From Nemopilema nomurai (lineage: Eukaryota; Cnidaria; Scyphozoa; Rhizostomeae; Rhizostomatidae), in the NCBI GenBank assembly GCA_003864495.1, contig ML133402.1, positions 338,032 to 402,031 on the forward strand: 64,000 nucleotides of DNA. Reading direction: 5' to 3'. The translations under genes and the position numbers were made by a program. The notes below the pieces were generated by a model. The model was not told where the DNA came from. It made no database searches and was given only the letters and a program-made list of their open reading frames with translations. Below, piece by piece: positions 53,296-64,000 of the stretch. Each line of letters opens with the position of its first letter. Positions within the stretch are counted from its first letter, which is position 1.

Positions 53296-56200
53296 GAGAT
53301 GCTTGCGTTTTGGGTATCAAGTGAATGTGAAGTCTTCTTGCCGATTACAACTCTTTTCAATTCATTCATCCAGCAGCTGAGCACTCTGTTGAATAAATCA
53401 ATTGTTCTTCGCCCTCCTTTCACCTTTCAATGCAGCGCATTAAAAAACGATATCTTCTTTAAAACGCTTGCTATTATTTAATTGGCAAACAGAATTTCCG
53501 GGGGGGGGGACGCGGTCAATGTATCTACTAAGGTCAAAGCCGGGGGTCTCTCCTCAAAGACAAGTTAACTGTTTCATCGTTATCCCTAATGGAAGATTAT
53601 GATTATACGGAAGTCTTATCTTTGCAGTTATTTCGTTGAAATCTATAGGTCTCTCGCAATCATTTACTTTTGTGGAAAAAATAATTCGAACGTGTTGCGA
53701 AGTAGTATCTTTGGACAAGGGCACTTAGAAATCTTGCACTTTGGAAAGCACGGGCGCTTTGAAATCTCGAAATACAATAATTCACTTTTTGTAACTTAAA
53801 CCACACAAACTTGAGCAAACTTTGATAACCTTAGTTACAAACAGTGAATAAGTATTCTGCTTTAAAAAGACTTTGCTTAATTGCATTCGAGGCCTGCTAC
53901 TGAATGACCTGAAGTGTTATTGAAAGACGCCGCTGTTAATTTGCCATTTTCCCGGGCAGTAAAGGCCTTTTATGACCCTTGCTTTCATCCCAGATTCAAA
54001 TCATTGCCATGTTAACGGTAGCATCTTGGTGAGTATTGGATTTGTTTGTAAAATGCTGAGCCAGCCCAAATTCTTTAAGTTGCAAGGACAGTAACCTGCC
54101 TGGTTGCATATTGTGAATAGTGTTTTATAGATCTAACCTTCTTCAAGACAGTCGTTCCTTTTGTCCACGACTTGTGGCCGAGTTTGCTCATAAACACAAG
54201 AGCGAGTGCGAAGAGATTCGTTTTAAGAATTACACAAGGCATCTAGGTCTACGATACAGCACCCGCTAGTGAATCAAAAATTAACATGTGCTTTTCCTTG
54301 TGGTGCCTGTACAGCTCTTTTGGTTAGGCGTTGGCAAAGAGTCTCGCCTTAATAGAGTCTTGCTGAGGAGGAAATATGCTGGCGAGTGGCCGGGCTGTAT
54401 GGCCAACCCAAAAGGGGTATATCAATAGTTTTAGACAATACTACGAAGAGAAATAAAATGAAGATTTTTCCTGATCCCGGCCAGTTCTTGAACATTCGCA
54501 TTGCAAAGGCGGCATAAAATGTGCATTTTGTTTACTTAAATATTGCATTTTCCTACATATCTCCTAGCAAAGTTGGAAATCAGCTTGCATTTGATAAAAA
54601 TCACGTCATTCAAACAGAAACAACCTTTTGACAGCGAAAATTAACGCAAGACGTGCCAAAATTTTGACATATTGAGCCTTTGAGCCTCTCTACCAACCCG
54701 TCGAGGATGCTTCCTTTCAACAGCTCCAGTATTTTTCAAAATGGCTTAATGACACTCTACATGCACACCCAGGCTAGCTTTGATTGAAAGGGGACACGTG
54801 ACATTCCAAGCATATGCGTTGGCCATCTCGTTTTATTGCAATCCCAAAAGTGAAGAAAATGACTTTCCTTTGTGGATGAAACTAGCTGTTGATAAATGTT
54901 TTCAACATCACAAAAGAATGCTTAAAACGAGTGATACAGAAATCTCCTGATCAGCAACTGCTTTTTAAAACGAAAAGATTATGTTTGTTTTTGTCATCGG
55001 AGAATTCCAGTCAATTAATCGACAGGAATGAATGGAATCGAGGTCTGCTGTGAGAGTTTGGTATCTTGAAACGAGGCAACAGCATTCCTAGCAAGCCACG
55101 TGAGCTCAATCTTGTTGATATTACAGTTGATTTGTTAAATGCAAGAACTTTTGCTTTCCGCGTGAAAGAGCGGAGCCGGTCCGTTTGCAGACTCAAATGA
55201 TCAAGGTTCTGGCTTAGGTATAAGCTTCGATTCTTACTTGAGCATCGCAGTTTTGTTTCCCAGCCTTCGAGCGTGTTTTGGGAATGGAACACGGGTTATG
55301 CTTGTCCACCACATTCTTCACTGCTCCATTAAAAACCCATCTTCATTAGCAACGGGCCGAAGCTGTATTGCAACCTCCTTTCGATTTCAGACGGATGAAC
55401 TATTTCCGCTTGACGTTCAACTCTCATCAGGAAACCATCTGCTCAATGTTGCCGAGAATCTCTTCGCGGCCTCGCTTTTGTTCTTTATCACGTTGATGAC
55501 GTTTTATCACGTTTATCATGTTCGGTTTCAAAGCAAGCGTTTGTGAGCTTGCAAATCAATACAATCAAGTTATCCCGTTGAAGCATCTTGTACCCATCTC
55601 CCACAAAACAGATGAAGTTTCGTGAAATTATTTACCAAAGTGAAACTGCAAGATTCAGTCTAGTTTATCGAAGGCCTTATCGGGTTGAGATAAGCTCAAT
55701 TTAACAGCTGTGGATAAGAATTCTCTCAAGAACATAACATGCATCTTCTTATCTCCTTAAATTTTTTCTGGAGTCTTCATAACGAAGATCATTGTTGCCT
55801 CGCTGCTAATTAGATTTAAAAAATCTTGCTGCCAGCACTATTTGGAGTGACTTTGGTCTATCGCGCTAACACTTGTGAATTTTGCAAACCATTTTACGTA
55901 GAATCAAAGGCGATTTCGGACCTTGGACAAAAAACTAAGGTCGCAACACCACAGCAAGAGCCCATATAAATACCTCGGCCATGAAGCCATTCGAGTTCCT
56001 AGCTCGGTTGTAATTTGAAGACGCAACTTTGATTTGCAATTGATTTGCAATGAAGCATTCATGGAAGTAAGAACATTCAAGGACATTAATTTCACTCCGT
56101 TGACTCTGTATTTTCTTTAGCATTGGATCCCACTGATTGTTATTATTATTAATAAATTTTCATGGTGTTACTGATATTTTTTTAATTATGTTTGGGAAAA

Positions 56201-59200
56201 TTCAATGATTTCTGCAAATATCAATTTATCAATAATTTTCGATTCTCTTTTAAGTTAAAATGTGAAATAAGCAAATATACAGTGTACAAATAAGCAAAGG
56301 ACCTGTGTACCTGTGTGCAGGTTCCTGTGTACAATTTGTTTAATATGCAAGGTTCATCTTATGTTGCAGTTGAGCGAAGCTTAGGTGCAATGGACGGCTG
56401 GGGAGTCTGCAGGTAGCGTTGAGAGAGGAACAATACCCATCAGATCGCCAATAAGAAAAAAATGTTGACACTTTCATGAGACTGGAAAACGGAAAGGTAA
56501 TGCTGGGAGGCGAGACGATCATTTCTTAACTCTCAATTTAATGAAGCTATGCCTTCGTAAAGGATAATCAACGTAAAGGATTCTTCTCCTTTCCTCCAAC
56601 CATCATCGCTTCACATATAAGAAAAGAAAATGTTCGTCTTTCACAAGCTAATATTTTCACACTTTTTAGAGCTACTACTTTGAGCTTGCAGCAAAAAGGA
56701 CTCTTAGTTAGGGGAATATTTTTCCAGAGCTCTTTAATTGCTTTTGAAAATTTTTTTAGTTGAAATCCAAAGAAACTTTTGTAATTCAGACAACTTTGGA
56801 GGTTCGATTTGCGATAGGACAAGGCGACCCCTTTGATTTACACCTGTTAATGTCGGACCTGGACTAATTCCGAATTACCAATGCTTGAAATGTTTAATTC
56901 TTAAACTTTAATACAAGGCACAAGATCTGCTGTTTGATTACATTTCGGTACAGTCATTTACAGAAGGAGATTTGCTCGAGAGGTTTCTCAAACAATTTGT
57001 AATTTGCTGTTTACTCGTGTTTTGTTCAGTGAAGGGGATGTTTTTATAAGTGAGATTAGCCGGAGCAAAGTATTTGCAATTAAAATGCTTTGAAATAACT
57101 TTTAGATGGTCAAATATTTGCCCAGTTTTGGACGCTTTTATTCATCTTGGTGTACCCTTCAAAACGATATTTCGCCCTTCACTTTCGGCTTTCCAATTAA
57201 TCCAACAACAAGCGACTTGACAAACCAACAGTAGGAGGTAAACTGGAAAAGGCTGCAAAATCAATTCTCATCATCTTCCAACCGCAAATGCCCTCCTTCC
57301 TTCATATTTGTTTGTTATCATAGCCCAGCTTGACTTTTTACAAACAAATGAAAACGCTAACAGATGTTTCCTCGTCTTTGCAGCACGCTAAATTCAATGC
57401 AAATTTGATTTTCACGCGCATAAAAGGGCACATTGTCCTCAAACTTTACCTTCTTGTTTTCGCACCCATTGTCTTGCGCAGTAGCAGCCGAAACGACTTT
57501 TACTTTTCAGACTTAGGGAGTTGCGGATAAATAGCTGCTGCGAGTAAACCAATGAATCAATGGTCCTAACCAATCGATTAACCCGTCAGGACAGCATTAA
57601 TCCTATAAAGCTGTATTATCATGAGATCAAGAGCTGTTGCTGCAAAATATCCTCTCAAACTACATTGCATAATCTGGTGCATTTTGAATGTTCTAATGTA
57701 GGATTTATAGATTCCAAACTGTCTACTTGAGTTTTCATTAAGTGCCAAAGTAATCTCCAAGGCATTATCGTGAGAGAGCCAATTTTCTTTTGTAAGAACC
57801 CAAACCGTTGTAAGGCATTGCTAGCTCGCGATCCTTTTCAACACCCAAGGACATTGAGTACCTCCATCCAGTCTAGGTCCTCACAAGTCGCTCTGCGTCG
57901 TCCTTGATGCGCTGCATTTGGCTCTTCGTTCAAATCGCGTCATCAGCTACTGTCTACTGAGTCAACCATCCCGCTACCTGAGCCAACGTGCAGTAGAAAC
58001 ATGCCTTGGCTATAGTTACATCCTTAGCAAAAGCAATGGCCTAAATATGTCTACGTGTTTAGAAATGGAACTCGCAAAGGAACACAGTGTGCACCCAGTT
58101 TCATAGTTGGGTCGTCCAATTAGCTTCAGCGCATGAGCTGCGGCAATGCTTCGTATTATATTCGACTTTGAATTCGCACTGCATGTCTTTGACGTGTCCT
58201 GTGAACTTACGTACAACCATCAGGCTTTAATATTGATTGACAACTTCCCATAAGCGAATTGTTTTAGAAAATGTCCAAACCTTCTTAAACTATTACGATT
58301 GCAAGTAAAACAATCCTCCGAGTAAGAAACATAAAATTGTTTTTCTTTAAAAAAGAGAGTACCATCTCTGTTATATCTACATTTTGGTTCTTTCCCTACC
58401 TACAAAAATGAACCCAGTAATCTGATTCTAGAGCATACACCAACGCGGAGTGCATTTTCTAAAAACAATGGCATGGACACTGTTTTCCATTTATACCCTT
58501 GCCTCCATTTGCCCTTCCATTGTTGTTGTGATTAGATTGATGACAATAAATTAGCATGATAAGAAGCGGGTGTTAACGTGATAGACTACTTGTAGCTTTC
58601 TAAGTAAGCGGGTGTTTTATCACCTCCATCTTCTTGCGAAGAATATTCTCCTCTACTTATGCCATGTCGATTGCTGAATCAGATTTTTTTACCTTGTAAA
58701 TCAGTCTCACATTATTTGTGCATTGGTACAAAATTTTCTTGTCTCCCTTTCTATCATTTGTGAACTGCTAAATTTTATTAACTATTGAAATAGTGAAGAA
58801 ACATGGGCTATTTTTTCAATCATGTTTTCAATGCGAGCCATCAGTTGGAAGACATTATAAGTGAAAAGGTAACGGCCCGAGACACGCTCCTTGTGGTGCA
58901 ACACTTTGTGGCTCTCGTTGGCCTTGTAATCACACGTGACCCAACGACTAAAGTTTCTCCAAGGAGTAACAGCACTTCAGCGTGCTTCTGCTTCACTTGC
59001 AGAGTTTTACTTCTAGTTGTTGTAGCAACATAATTGTTTACAATTAAATACAGAAAATGTTTGTGGTTCTATAGACGGGTAAGTGGACAAGTCGACTCTG
59101 CAGAAGACGCGGTGAGCTTGAGGTCATGCCCAAAGCGGAGGGCATTTAGTTTCAATGCATAATTGCATTATTTCCATAAGTACCCTTGCCCCCGACTAGC

Positions 59201-59666
59201 ATGCATCAGTGCCTAGATATTCCTTGCATTCAATGATAATCTACTCATTTTAATAAGCAAAAGCTAACAGAATGAAACACTATTTCGGGAAGGGACTTTT
59301 GATTGTTTGTGAGCAGCGAAAATAAACAATAACAAAGGAGTCTCTGATCGCTGCATTGATGTTCAGCCACGCTGCTTAAGCTTGAATGGGCATTCCTGTG
59401 TAGCGATTGAGCGAAATCATTGAGTCATTTTTCATCAGTAGTTTCCAATTGAAAAGCCAGTGACCAAGGGCGCAGGTTAAGCCACGTAACGCCGTCTTAA
59501 CGCCAATTCCAAAATACGCATGCGTTGATCGCGTTTCTGGCATCAACAATCAACTTTGATAATTAGTTTCAGCTGGGCTGTCTGATAAATTCTTGTAGTA
59601 GATAACAGCAAGTTTATCCTTCCTTTACCGGACTTTTGTTTTCGACCCACCGCTGGACAAAAGAGG
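53296..59666. other. long non-coding stretch upstream of the nuclear receptor
   Basis: About 6.4 kb without a supported exon on either strand. The left part should contain the receptor promoter. It has a poly-G run at about 53501-53509 and an ATTTGCAATTGATTTGCAAT repeat near 56030. Nothing else stands out. Confidence 0.5.
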
Positions 59667-62123
59667 TTAGTACAACTGTTTGGTTTTTGAACAATACCAC
59701 AAGCCTTTACAATTATTGTTTAGGTTCTTTTGGTGGCCTTTTGTAGTTCTTAGCTGGTAGCTCATGTAGACCCGTTGCAACTTGCCCAGGTACCTAGGCT
59801 GCATTTGCCTACTGCAAGCGCAAACATCTTCAGAATTACTTAAAGTGCTCCACTGCAAACTAACCTTGCGTTGGCTTATCACCGTTTTCCGCTGCATCGA
59901 ATTTCTGGATTGCAATATCGGAACCACGCTGCTCTCCAGTTGCCTGAATTTCCCCTCGGCGTTGATCTTCAAGCGTTGATCGTCAGTAAAGATCTCTAGG
60001 CATTCCTTGCGCTGAGCTGCAGTCTCTAGAACGAGTTTGCAGCTCTGTGGAGTCTGATTGGATTCGCAGATGGCAGATGTTTCTAGCAAAACATCTTTTG
60101 CATCTTTGGCACCAATGCACGGAATGCACTCATTGGCACAATGCACATGCAGACTAAAGCAGTCAGTAAATTGAGATCTTTGCAAGGAACACTCAAGATG
60201 GTCTGCCAAGAGGCTGCTAAGAATGTTTGAAGACAAGGAAGCATTTGCACCATTAGCGGCCTAGAAACTGCGGCAACGGGGCTTCTCTTCGACAAGTCCT
60301 TCCACAAACAGGTCATGATCCTTGACCGCTCGGCTTTTCTATTGATGCCTAGCTTGCAAACCAATGTACTGCTCTTGTACATCTACAATAAACGAAGTTC
60401 TTTTATAATTAAAGGGGGCCATGCAGGAAGTATTCCTGAACTAATTCCATGTTTTTTATGCACTTAGGCAAGCTGTGTCCGCCTTTCGTTATAAGCTAAG
60501 CATTCGAAAGATTACTTTTGGGAATTGCCAGTATTGTCTCTTTGTCAAGTTGCCATTTCTATGATTGCTAAGCATAATCTCATAATCACGAGTAAGCATG
60601 TTTCTGCAGAAGCTTGGGGAATGGTAACTCTGCATTTGGTCATTAAAATGTCTCTTTCTGCATTGCCAATTACAACAATAACTTTAAAAGTGGGTCAGCA
60701 CAAGTTATTCAAAGCAAGGCATTGATTGCAAGCTTCTCGTGCAAGCATTTATGGTCGCGTAGTCTAATCGACAACTCATCCAATCAGTTCGTCGCCATTA
60801 GCCAACGTGCAGCGGACATGCTTTGCAAGCGTCATACTTTATGCTGAGGCAGCGAGCCAATGCAGCGATTTGAATGACCTCTAAAGTGGCTAATCCAGTT
60901 TTGCTGAATACATTGTCACATTCTTGCACCTGCAAAATAGGCCCTCGGGGCAAGACCTTCCTTCTTTCTTCTTCTTCTTCTTCTTCTTCTTCTTCTTCTT
61001 CTTCAATAGGAGAGACCTGCAGCGGACCCAAGCAAGGCTTCACGCTTTCTGCATTTCACCTCCTCGCTGTTGACTAATTGTTGCTTGCACTCAATTCCAA
61101 AATACCAAAATAGATTTCTAGCTGTTCTTGCATGCTCAACAGCATCCATAACGATACAAGACAAGTTTATAGCCTCACTAATCATACACGTCTATAGCCT
61201 CAAACAAGTTGTTTGAACTGCACTTTATCTTCTTATTTAAGTAGTAAAAGTACCTTAATTTTTGAGACAAATTCCTATCCTTCTGTGGAATAGAAGTGTC
61301 ACATTTTTGCTTTTTAATGATTCAAATATTATTTCTAATAGGTGTCTTTTATAAAACAGAACTCATCGGGTTCTCACTGATCTATTTTCCCCTAAATTTC
61401 CACAATTGCTTCTTTTTCCCCAAACTATTCCCTGCCTTCTTCATAACTGGAGATCAGTCGAGCCCTATGGAAACATTTGCTAAACACACTAGGTCTGTAC
61501 CATCCATTGCCTCTATTACTATTTGTTTTCTGGCAAACGTACATGCTTCATGTAAGACTTCTTTGCACCTTTCCTCGCAAACAGCCTGTTACTAAATCTT
61601 GTAGTCGTTTGTGCATTTATCAAATTCCATTTTTAATCCCTGTTTGTCATCCAGAATACCCACACCTTGACGCGGTAACCCATTACCCGTGAACTGTGAA
61701 GTGATCTAGGGAAGGAGACAAAGATTAAATGTTGTTTGTGTCTGGTGACCCTCTGTGCTTTGTGAGATTAAATTCTTTGCATACTCTCGCAACAATGAAA
61801 TTTACAAAGGTGGCCAAAGAGTGTTTCCTGCTTACCTGCAATCTCAGTCTCACTGAAAAGGTTGCCGGTGGCTTGCTCATTATCAAAAATTGTCTAAATG
61901 CTGAACTAGAAAACAATGTACAGATGCCACTTGCCCCTGGTCTGACTTTTTGATCTTCATTCTTCATTTCACTTCTGGGTTCCTGGATGAAGCTGGACTG
62001 GATCGTGCTCATCCAGTTCTTGTCTTTGCTGCCCTTTTCGTCTTGATCATCCGCATAATTAGCATCAGTGGATGTCACCACTATTAAAGATGTCATCAAC
62101 ACCATGACAATTAGATGCGCCAT
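59667..62123 (-). CDS. cysteine-rich secreted protein of unknown family (partial model)
   Basis: The start exon 61836-62123 (96 codons) opens with a signal peptide (MAHLIVMVLMTSLIVV), an Asp/Lys-rich linker, and ends at a good GTAAGC donor in phase 0. A downstream exon at 59667-60260, or longer to about 60382, carries a Cys-rich region (ECSLQRSQFTDCF, CANECIPC, ICESNQTPQSC, KECLEIF) and stops at 59667. Intervening segments look like exons of the same kind: 60798-60931 (ECDNVFSKTGLATLE, ALARCLSIKYDACKACP, after a TTTTGCAG acceptor) and about 61020-61170 (FWYFGIECKQQLVNSEEVKC). The C-[LF]-S-x5-C-x2-C pattern occurs twice, suggesting a repeated domain split over exons. Between 60382 and 60260 the frame changes once, explained by a real acceptor (TTTCTAG) or by one missing base. 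The family is not recognised; exon chaining is tentative. Confidence 0.45.
60958..61004. repeat. CTT trinucleotide microsatellite
   Basis: A nearly pure CTT run (GAA on the minus strand) between two candidate exons of the Cys-rich gene. If translated it would give poly-Glu, but it sits where an intron is expected. Confidence 0.9.
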
Positions 62124-63340
62124 CGCTGTGGTCAAAATCGTTGCAATCAATGTAATCATCATCATCAGCACAATCGACACCTTGGTGGTGTGTATAATCA
62201 TAATAATCATCTACGCAATTTTTCACAACATCACTGCAAATATTTTCGCTTGACTCTTTTCGTTGCTCTAATGCCCAAAATGTCATTGACTTTCTATCAA
62301 ACTCTGTAAGCCTGGAAAACCCTGTATTTAGATACTCAGCTTGGGAAGAGGTGCAAAAGGAAATATTTCTGCAGAAAAATATGCTATAGCAAAAACAAAC
62401 TGGCATTTTAAAACGCCAAAAAACTCGGACTCTTTGAAGAAAAGGAAATCAAAAGCAGTGAGTAGATTAGCTTTGCAAAACCGAATGGCATCACTAAATG
62501 TTGAAAAATATAGTAATGAAATTCAAAAATTATTGATTATCCACGAGAATTGGAAGAACTTAAATTTACGTTTACGCTTTACTGATTTGAGTTGTAAGAA
62601 TGAATAAGAGTATGATACAGCTGTCAGATGCATGTGTTAAAATGTTGTTTGTTTGGGTTACTTCGGTTGTCTCGCAAAAAACACTACTTTGATAGATACA
62701 GCCAAAGTTGATAATAAAGCTTTTCCAGTACCGTCTAATTAGCTCCTTTTCTTATATGTTGTTATCAGTCGATTGAAAATTTTTGCCATTTTTTCAAAGC
62801 ATCTTTGAATGTCAAATTTACTTTAAACTCCTTTTTCCAAACTTCAAGCCTCCAGAATGTGGCTTTTTCTCAATACCATGCTCCCCGTTTTCTTCTTTAA
62901 TGAATTTTTAAGCTACTAGTTTTTAGCTTAGAGTAAGCTGAATGCGAGCTACTTCTGCGGATTTTGAGCTGGCACCCATAAGCGACTTTGATTTTCGCAT
63001 TCACAACATTTGTGTTTTCATCGTTAAGCTAATCAGGCTCTTGCAAACAACACAAACACATTTATTTTTGTTTATTTTATGCTGCAGACTTGAGTTTTTT
63101 ATAGAGCAATTGAGTTGAAAAAAGGAATGCCAATACGTTTCATCGAAAACACGACTCATTGGTCTGACTTGCAGTTAACTCCAAATCAAGCCCCTACCCT
63201 CAATAGCTTCCGGTACCGTTCTGTCTCATGAAGACAGGCAACACATATTTAGCCCGTGATGCAACCTAACTAATTAATTATTCACGAGTAAGTTGTGATC
63301 TTTGGCTGGCTACTGAGTTTCCTAGGCCTCTGACATCAGC
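62124..63340. other. non-coding stretch between divergent genes
   Basis: Lies between the start of the minus-strand Cys-rich gene and the plus-strand signal exon, so it should hold both promoters. No exon supported. Confidence 0.5.
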
Positions 63341-63344
63341 AATG

Positions 63345-63421
63345 ATGGTGAAGCCGATGTTTTAGCCATCGTGATTCCTTCAGGCCATTGTGATTTCTAA
63401 AGCCGTTGTGATTCTCTTCAG
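63345..63421 (+). repeat. degenerate 18-20-bp tandem repeat ending in a splice acceptor
   Basis: Copies beginning GCCATCGTGATT, GCCATTGTGATT and GCCGTTGTGATT (about 63364, 63383 and 63401) follow each other. The last one ends in the TTCTCTTCAG acceptor in front of the start codon. Confidence 0.5.
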
Positions 63422-63424
63422 GCC

Positions 63425-63487
63425 ATGAAGACGCTGGTCAAGGCGCTGACGGTAGCCGTTGGGCTGGCATTAATAATCGAAGTAACG
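63425..63487 (+). CDS. signal-peptide exon of a gene running off the right edge
   Basis: A 21-codon exon lies between a good acceptor (TTCTCTTCAG, 3 bp before the ATG) and a consensus donor (GTAAGTAG). It encodes a textbook signal peptide starting MKTLVKALTVAVGLALII and ends in phase 0 after a Thr codon. The same design (acceptor just before ATG, about 20 codons, phase-0 donor) is seen in lectin-1, -3 and -4, so a fifth family member in opposite orientation is possible. The rest of the gene is outside the window or in the last 0.5 kb, where I see no second exon. Confidence 0.55.
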
Positions 63488-63489
63488 GT

Positions 63490-64000
63490 AAGTAGCACCT
63501 TATTTTGTTTACAACCGAAGTCCCTGTGCTTAGCCTGTTCATGGACATTTGCAGGTTGAAAAATTGTTATTGCCTTAGCGAACTGTCTTTCATAATCGAT
63601 TAAAATTGCTCGATAATCGCAAAAGAGTTGAGAAGAAAGAAAGCTTAGTCAGTCTCGGTAAAAAGTTTTGTTTCGTTTCCACAAAACAACATTCTATAAT
63701 TTCCAAAAAGTTCCCTCTATTCCGTTTCGTTACCAAGACAACCAGCAAACTATATGGTGGTGGAATAGGTATTCAGTGGTTGTCGCGAAATGCATTGATC
63801 ACAGTGAATAGGCCTATTTAGTTGATTGACGTATTTATGGCTTTGCGCATAGGTCATACACCCGAAAAATACCTGACAGCCTAGGCCCTATGGTATCATC
63901 AAAATGCAGCCCGCTGATTGGCTCTTCCTGACCCAATCAATCAACCGTTAAGGCAACTGTTTAGTCGTAGATGAGGTGGTCAAACTATCTCTGAATTTTT
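63490..64000. other. presumed intron and window end
   Basis: No second exon recognised before the window ends. Confidence 0.4.

Overview
The window is nuclear DNA from a non-vertebrate metazoan. All gene models have GT-AG introns, and the recognisable products are metazoan: two beta-tubulins, an NR2E (tailless/TLX/PNR-like) nuclear receptor, mitochondrial ribosomal protein mL52, and secreted proteins carrying SUEL (rhamnose/galactose-binding lectin) domains, two of them joined to collagen triple helices. A cnidarian or other marine invertebrate would fit, but nothing in the sequence settles the phylum. The DNA is AT-rich by eye with long non-coding stretches and several minisatellites.

Layout. 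1-3.0 kb: mostly non-coding, with one unassigned minus-strand exon. 3.0-11.1 kb: two head-to-tail beta-tubulin genes, both minus strand, each 5 exons and 444 codons. 14.7-16.6 kb: part of an MRPL52 gene (minus) with a minisatellite in an intron. 16.6-22.3 kb: non-coding, with repeat debris. 22.4-43.5 kb: the most unusual part, four minus-strand genes encoding secreted proteins that end in a SUEL lectin domain. Lectin-1 (22.4-28.9 kb) has a signal peptide, a huge acidic Ser-Gly/Gln-rich region with about 29 hexapeptide repeats, a neck motif, 30 Gly-X-Y triplets, a lectin domain and a basic tail. Lectin-2 (32.6-33.0 kb) is a single-exon signal peptide plus lectin. Lectin-3 (35.2-36.7 kb) has a short stalk instead of collagen. 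Lectin-4 (41.0-42.4 kb) has the neck, 30 Gly-X-Y triplets and lectin without the proteoglycan-like region. 45.2-53.3 kb: a four-exon NR2E nuclear receptor (minus), with a Lys-to-Met change in its DNA-recognition helix. 53.3-59.6 kb: nothing recognised. 59.7-62.1 kb: a cysteine-rich secreted protein of unknown family (minus). 63.4 kb: a plus-strand signal-peptide exon whose gene runs off the right edge.

How the genes fit together. The lectin cluster looks like a local expansion of extracellular-matrix or secretory lectins. The two collagenous members share a neck and a triple helix of identical length, so they could trimerise, together or separately. Ser-Gly clusters in lectin-1 look like glycosaminoglycan attachment sites, and three of the four members end in basic tails that could bind such chains; both points are inference. 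The reading frame is broken several times in the low-complexity exons of lectin-1 and lectin-3, and possibly once in the 60-kb gene. The tubulin, receptor and lectin-4 genes are intact.
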